The position numbers were made by a program, and so were the translations under genes. Positions 31,401 to 33,942 of a stretch of DNA of 33,942 nucleotides are shown here, piece by piece (position 1 is the first letter of the stretch; every line of letters starts with the position of its first letter). Source of the DNA: Nevskiaceae bacterium (lineage in GTDB: Bacteria; Pseudomonadota; Gammaproteobacteria; Nevskiales; Nevskiaceae); the NCBI GenBank assembly GCA_004297005.1, contig SCVA01000056.1, forward strand, positions 1 through 33,942, written 5' to 3'. The notes beneath the pieces were generated by a model, which saw nothing but the letters and a program-made list of their open reading frames with translations, ran no database searches and was not told where the DNA came from.

Positions 31401-33247
31401 AGGTTCCGGATTACGTTCGGGGGGACAGCCTGCGAATCAATCAGGTACTGACCAACCTGCTCAGCAACGCCATCAAGTTCACCGACCGGGGCGAGGTCGA
31501 GTTGAAGCTCGATGGCGAGCGGCTGCCCGAGAATCGGATCAAGCTCCATTTTGAAGTGCGCGATACCGGCATCGGCATCAGCGCCGATGCCCTGGCTCGT
31601 CTGTTCCAGCCCTTTACCCAGGCTGACGATTCCACCACCCGCCGTTTTGGTGGCTCCGGACTCGGTCTCGCCATCGTCAGTCGGCTCGTGCAGATGATGG
31701 GTGGCAAGCTCGGCGTGGAGAGCGAGCCTGGAGTCGGCAGTCGCTTCTGGTTTTCCATCGAGCTCCCGGTCGAGTCGCAAGGCACGTTGCCGGAGCTGGC
31801 GCCTCAGGCGCTGAGCGTGCTGGTCGTCGATGATTCCGAAGGGCAGCGCGAACAGTTGGTCGCGCTCAGTCGCTCGCTAGGCTGGCGCGCCGAGTCGGTG
31901 GCGACGGGCGTCGATGCCCTGCAGCGAGTCACCGACCGGCTGCGGTCCGCGCAGCCGTTCGACGCGATCATCATCGACTGGCATCTGCCTGGGCTGGACG
32001 GCTTGGCCACGCTGGAAGAGCTCTACCGCAGCATCGGCGACCGGCCATCGCCGTCGATCGTTCTGGTCACCGCCGGTGACATCGGCGCCTTGCAGGCGCT
32101 TCCTGGCAGCCAACTGGCCGACGAGGTTCTGGCCCTGCCGGTCAAGGCTTCCGGGCTGTTCAACGCCGTCCATCGCGGGGTCGCGCGGCACAGCCCCGAC
32201 AGCAGTGTCCAATTGGATGAGCGTCAGCTTTCCCCGACGCTGAAACGTCTGCAGGCCGTCCGCGTGCTGCTGGTTGACGACAGCAGCATCAACCTCGACG
32301 TCGGTCAGCGCCTGCTCGAGCGCGAAGGTGCCACGGTGCGTCTCGCCGCCGACGGCAAGCAGGCGGTCGATCTGGTCGCGGCGGACAGCTCGGCGTTCGA
32401 CATCGTGCTGATGGACGTGCAGATGCCGGTCATGGATGGCATCGAGGCGACCCAGCGGATACGCCAGCTTTCGGGTTCCGCCCAGAAGCTGCCCATCGTG
32501 GCCTTGACCGCTGGCGCCCTGATGGAAGAGCGTGATCGGGCTCTGGCCGCTGGCATGGACGATTTCATCAGCAAGCCCTTCGACGCCGAGAGCATGGTGC
32601 TACGCCTGCGTCAGCGCGTGGAGCGCTATCTGGGCAGGCCTCTGCCACTGGAGCCGAAAACGCTCAGCGTCGCCGCGCCTTCCGGACTGCCCGCCGTGGT
32701 TGGCCTCAACCTGCAGGAGGCCTTGAGCCGGGTTGGCGGCGATCTGCGGCTGCTGCGCTCGCTGTTGCGGAGGCTGCTGGAAGAGTTTTCCGACTTCGGG
32801 CCGGGTCTGGTGGTCAACCATGACGACGCCGAGCGTCAGGCGATCGCCCAACTCAGCCACAAGCTGCGCGGTATCGCTGGCAATGTCGGCGCCGAGTCGC
32901 TACGTCAGGCCGCCGGAGAGCTCGAAGACTGCGCGCGCAGTCCCGGTTGCGCAGAGATCCCTTTTCACCTCGGGCGAATCGAGCAGCAGATCAAATCGCT
33001 CAGGCTCGCCGCGCGCGACTTCCTCGCGGACCCGGATCAACCTACGGAAGGCGAAGCGACACCGTTGACGATTGCCGAGCTCGAACGACTAAGAAAGGAT
33101 CTGCGTGAGAATCGCCTGTCGGCCCTGACACTGGCGGAGAAGCTCGGTACCGGGCTGCGCGATCTGCTGGGCGAAGCGGGGTACGCGGAGCTGGCGCTGG
33201 CCTTGCAGGAACTGCGCTTCAACGACGCTCTCCGCCTGCTCGAATAG
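28424..33247 (+). CDS. CHASE-PAS hybrid sensor histidine kinase with two receiver domains and HPt
   Basis: A 1607-aa inner-membrane sensor. In order: a membrane segment (about 22-38); a periplasmic CHASE domain (about 60-285, RDLAQEFPGSRGFGFIRRV, GLDIASEPARRAA); a second membrane segment (about 312-335); four PAS/PAC units (about 348-460, 470-590, 620-750, 760-875) with a short coiled coil after the second; HisKA with phospho-His898 in NMSHEIRTPMN; HATPase (N-box NLLSNAIKF about 1010, then DTGIGI and GGSGLGLAI); REC1 (phospho-Asp1185); REC2 (phospho-Asp1331 in LMDVQMPVMDG); and HPt with His1479 in SHKLRGIAGNVGAESL. All phosphotransfer residues are present, so a complete His-Asp-His relay is encoded, with the overlapping REC-GGDEF protein as its probable output. 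Confidence 0.94.
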   Translation: MDPTNRLSTPGLRWDGPATWGAIVFLIGLVFSATLALEVRDGNRQALASLFEQRSSQLSEAVVERVTLYQYGLRGTRGAVLAAGLDSLSHTQFVAYSRSRDLAQEFPGSRGFGFIRRVTPDQLDTFLSRASADRGEVFAPRSLGANEDDRWLIQYIEPEANNRPAIGLDIASEPARRAAAFRAMVSGQPALTSPIQLVQASGAGFLMLLPVYEPGEELESVEQRQRALRGWSYTPLVAEEIFKDLSRQIPNLHFGLTDVTDPGGGLAILGEPLPVERNGLIRRESIELFGRRWQLTTTPDAGLAAELRSPNAAMAFGGGVLTSLLAALLVAVLRLFAERAQASRREQLELVRGIVDASPDAIVVIDGEGRIVESNRQVETLFGRAPQSVVGQDLGELLPAVRPTELAREAPGRTAIGLSTASRQELPARDARGREFPVELHLRPLELQGRKLVVATLRDVSEARAAVQRIQGSEARWRELANSMPQLVWTCRGDGPCDFLSAQWQAYTGIDEESQLGFGWLEQVHPDDRERLMTRWNESVSRHGTFSVEFRIRRHDGVYRWFDTRAEPILDEAGQIRTWIGSNTDIEDRKQAEAELLRLNASLEAEVRERTAALRRSSALQSAVLESAGYSIIATDTEGLITLFNPAAEAMLGYSAVEMIGRQTPAIIHVGDEVAARAASLSEELRKDVPLGFEAFVAKARLGGPDENEWTYVRKDGSRFPVRLKVSAMRDESGVITGFLGIAVDLTESRRREEALSKARQDALQIGHDLRTILDAMPSMVAYWDRDLRNRFANHAYRDWFGVDPERLPGTHLRDLLGSEMFEANRPYVEGALAGQTQQFERLIGHRFSLARYVPDIADGETRGFYAFITDVTALRAATDAAEAASAAKSAFLANMSHEIRTPMNAVMNLCYLLEQTPLNQEQRDLASKMRIASRSLLGLINDVLDLSKIEAGGMSIANEPFSLRRLMLDIEQLMASQAASKRLNFHARTGVEVPDYVRGDSLRINQVLTNLLSNAIKFTDRGEVELKLDGERLPENRIKLHFEVRDTGIGISADALARLFQPFTQADDSTTRRFGGSGLGLAIVSRLVQMMGGKLGVESEPGVGSRFWFSIELPVESQGTLPELAPQALSVLVVDDSEGQREQLVALSRSLGWRAESVATGVDALQRVTDRLRSAQPFDAIIIDWHLPGLDGLATLEELYRSIGDRPSPSIVLVTAGDIGALQALPGSQLADEVLALPVKASGLFNAVHRGVARHSPDSSVQLDERQLSPTLKRLQAVRVLLVDDSSINLDVGQRLLEREGATVRLAADGKQAVDLVAADSSAFDIVLMDVQMPVMDGIEATQRIRQLSGSAQKLPIVALTAGALMEERDRALAAGMDDFISKPFDAESMVLRLRQRVERYLGRPLPLEPKTLSVAAPSGLPAVVGLNLQEALSRVGGDLRLLRSLLRRLLEEFSDFGPGLVVNHDDAERQAIAQLSHKLRGIAGNVGAESLRQAAGELEDCARSPGCAEIPFHLGRIEQQIKSLRLAARDFLADPDQPTEGEATPLTIAELERLRKDLRENRLSALTLAEKLGTGLRDLLGEAGYAELALALQELRFNDALRLLE

Positions 33248-33405
33248 CGCCCTGTCCACATGCCGGTGATTTCGTCGCTGCCAGTCGCCCTCAACGAATG
33301 CCGGCGAATCCTGGCGCCGCGGCTCCGGACACAAGGAATGACGGTGGTCACGGCGTTGGCCGCCTATCATGGCGGCCTCGAGACCCGTCGCCTGCGAACT
33401 CCGCC

Positions 33406-33942
33406 ATGCCCCGCGCCGCTGCCCTGCTGTTGCCACTGCTGCTCCTCACCGCCATGACCTCCACCGCCTGCCGCCGCAGTGAAACGCCCGTGCCGCCCGC
33501 CGCCGAGGCGCAGGCTCCGGCCGCGCCCAAGCTCGATCTGCATCGTGATCTCGCCTCTTACGCCAATGTCGAGGCGCTGCGGCTCTCGGCACTCAAGCTC
33601 GACCTCGCGGTGGACTTCGAGCAGCGGCGTCTGATCGGCAGCGCCGAGCTGAAGCTGCAAAGGCTGGAGGCGAACGCGAAGGAGCTGGTGCTCGATACCC
33701 GCGCGCTGGAGATCGCCGAGGTGCAGGCAGCGGTGGGCGAGGGCGCCTGGCGGGCCACCAGCTACAAGCTCGATGCCGCCGACCCGGTGCTGGGTAGCGC
33801 GCTGCGCATCGCCCTGCCGGCGGGTGCCGACCGCGTGCGCATCGTCTACCGCACTTCGCCCGAGGCCAGCGGCCTGCAATGGCTGGCGCCGGTGCAGACC
33901 GCCGGCAAGAAGCAGCCCTTCCTGTTCAGCCAGTCGCAGACC
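33406..33942 (+). CDS. M1-family aminopeptidase, LTA4 hydrolase-like (partial, 5' end)
   Basis: The first 179 codons are present; the gene runs off the right edge. A hydrophobic signal sequence (MPRAAALLLPLLLLTAMTSTAC) ends in a cysteine, so the product is exported and perhaps a lipoprotein, though the lipobox (S-T-A-C) is imperfect. The rest is the N-terminal beta-saddle domain of M1 metallopeptidases, with DLHRDLASYAN, a KLDLAVDFEQRRLIGSAEL strand pair and GLQWLAPVQTAGKKQPFLFSQSQ. The last is the typical LTA4 hydrolase-like stretch that leads to the catalytic domain. The zinc site is outside the window. A decayed copy of this 5' end occurs at 21404-21492. Confidence 0.87.
   Translation, partial: MPRAAALLLPLLLLTAMTSTACRRSETPVPPAAEAQAPAAPKLDLHRDLASYANVEALRLSALKLDLAVDFEQRRLIGSAELKLQRLEANAKELVLDTRALEIAEVQAAVGEGAWRATSYKLDAADPVLGSALRIALPAGADRVRIVYRTSPEASGLQWLAPVQTAGKKQPFLFSQSQT

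Overview
The window is GC-rich gammaproteobacterial chromosome, most likely from the Xanthomonadales (Lysobacterales). This placement is an inference from the run cutA, dsbD-type, tlpA-type, aroQ, accB, accC, prmA, fis, purH, from rdgC, and from the codon usage. No tRNA, rRNA, CRISPR array or complete insertion sequence is visible.

Left part (1-9035): the 5' end of putA (minus strand) is separated from a GNAT acetyltransferase by a 420-bp, highly structured, terminal-inverted-repeat element. A heptanucleotide tandem repeat then abuts the cutA start codon. A plus-strand housekeeping run follows: cutA, a stand-alone DsbD N-terminal domain, a membrane-anchored TlpA-like thioredoxin, aroQ, the acetyl-CoA carboxylase genes accB and accC, an HDOD regulator, prmA, fis and purH. 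It ends at a strong hairpin terminator.

Middle (9050-21095): a small His/Tyr-rich exported protein, an LpxH-like phosphoesterase, an FHA protein and rdgC are followed by a minus-strand acetolactate synthase/tautomerase unit. That unit is preceded by a clear branched-chain amino acid attenuator: a 20-aa leader peptide, an antiterminator pairing and a terminator. Next come an EamA transporter, a divergent SDR/AraC pair, and a two-gene surface operon encoding a lipoprotein with four Ig-like repeats and an ice-binding (DUF3494) domain plus an OmpA-family protein.

Accessory patch (21096-24031): a chimeric gene remnant fuses the 5' end of the M1-peptidase gene (intact copy at 33406) to the 3' end of the AraC gene (intact copy at 16641). 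Beside it are four small minus-strand genes separated by integron attC-like recombination sites, with no integrase in the window. This looks like a cluster of attC sites lacking an integrase (CALIN).

Right part (24032-33942): a carboxymuconolactone decarboxylase-like/cupin pair is divergent from a LysR regulator. A DUF2892 membrane protein and a CbiM-like membrane protein follow. A REC-GGDEF response regulator then overlaps a 1607-aa CHASE-PAS hybrid histidine kinase with two receiver domains and an HPt domain, probably one phosphorelay controlling cyclic-di-GMP. The window ends inside an M1 aminopeptidase gene.
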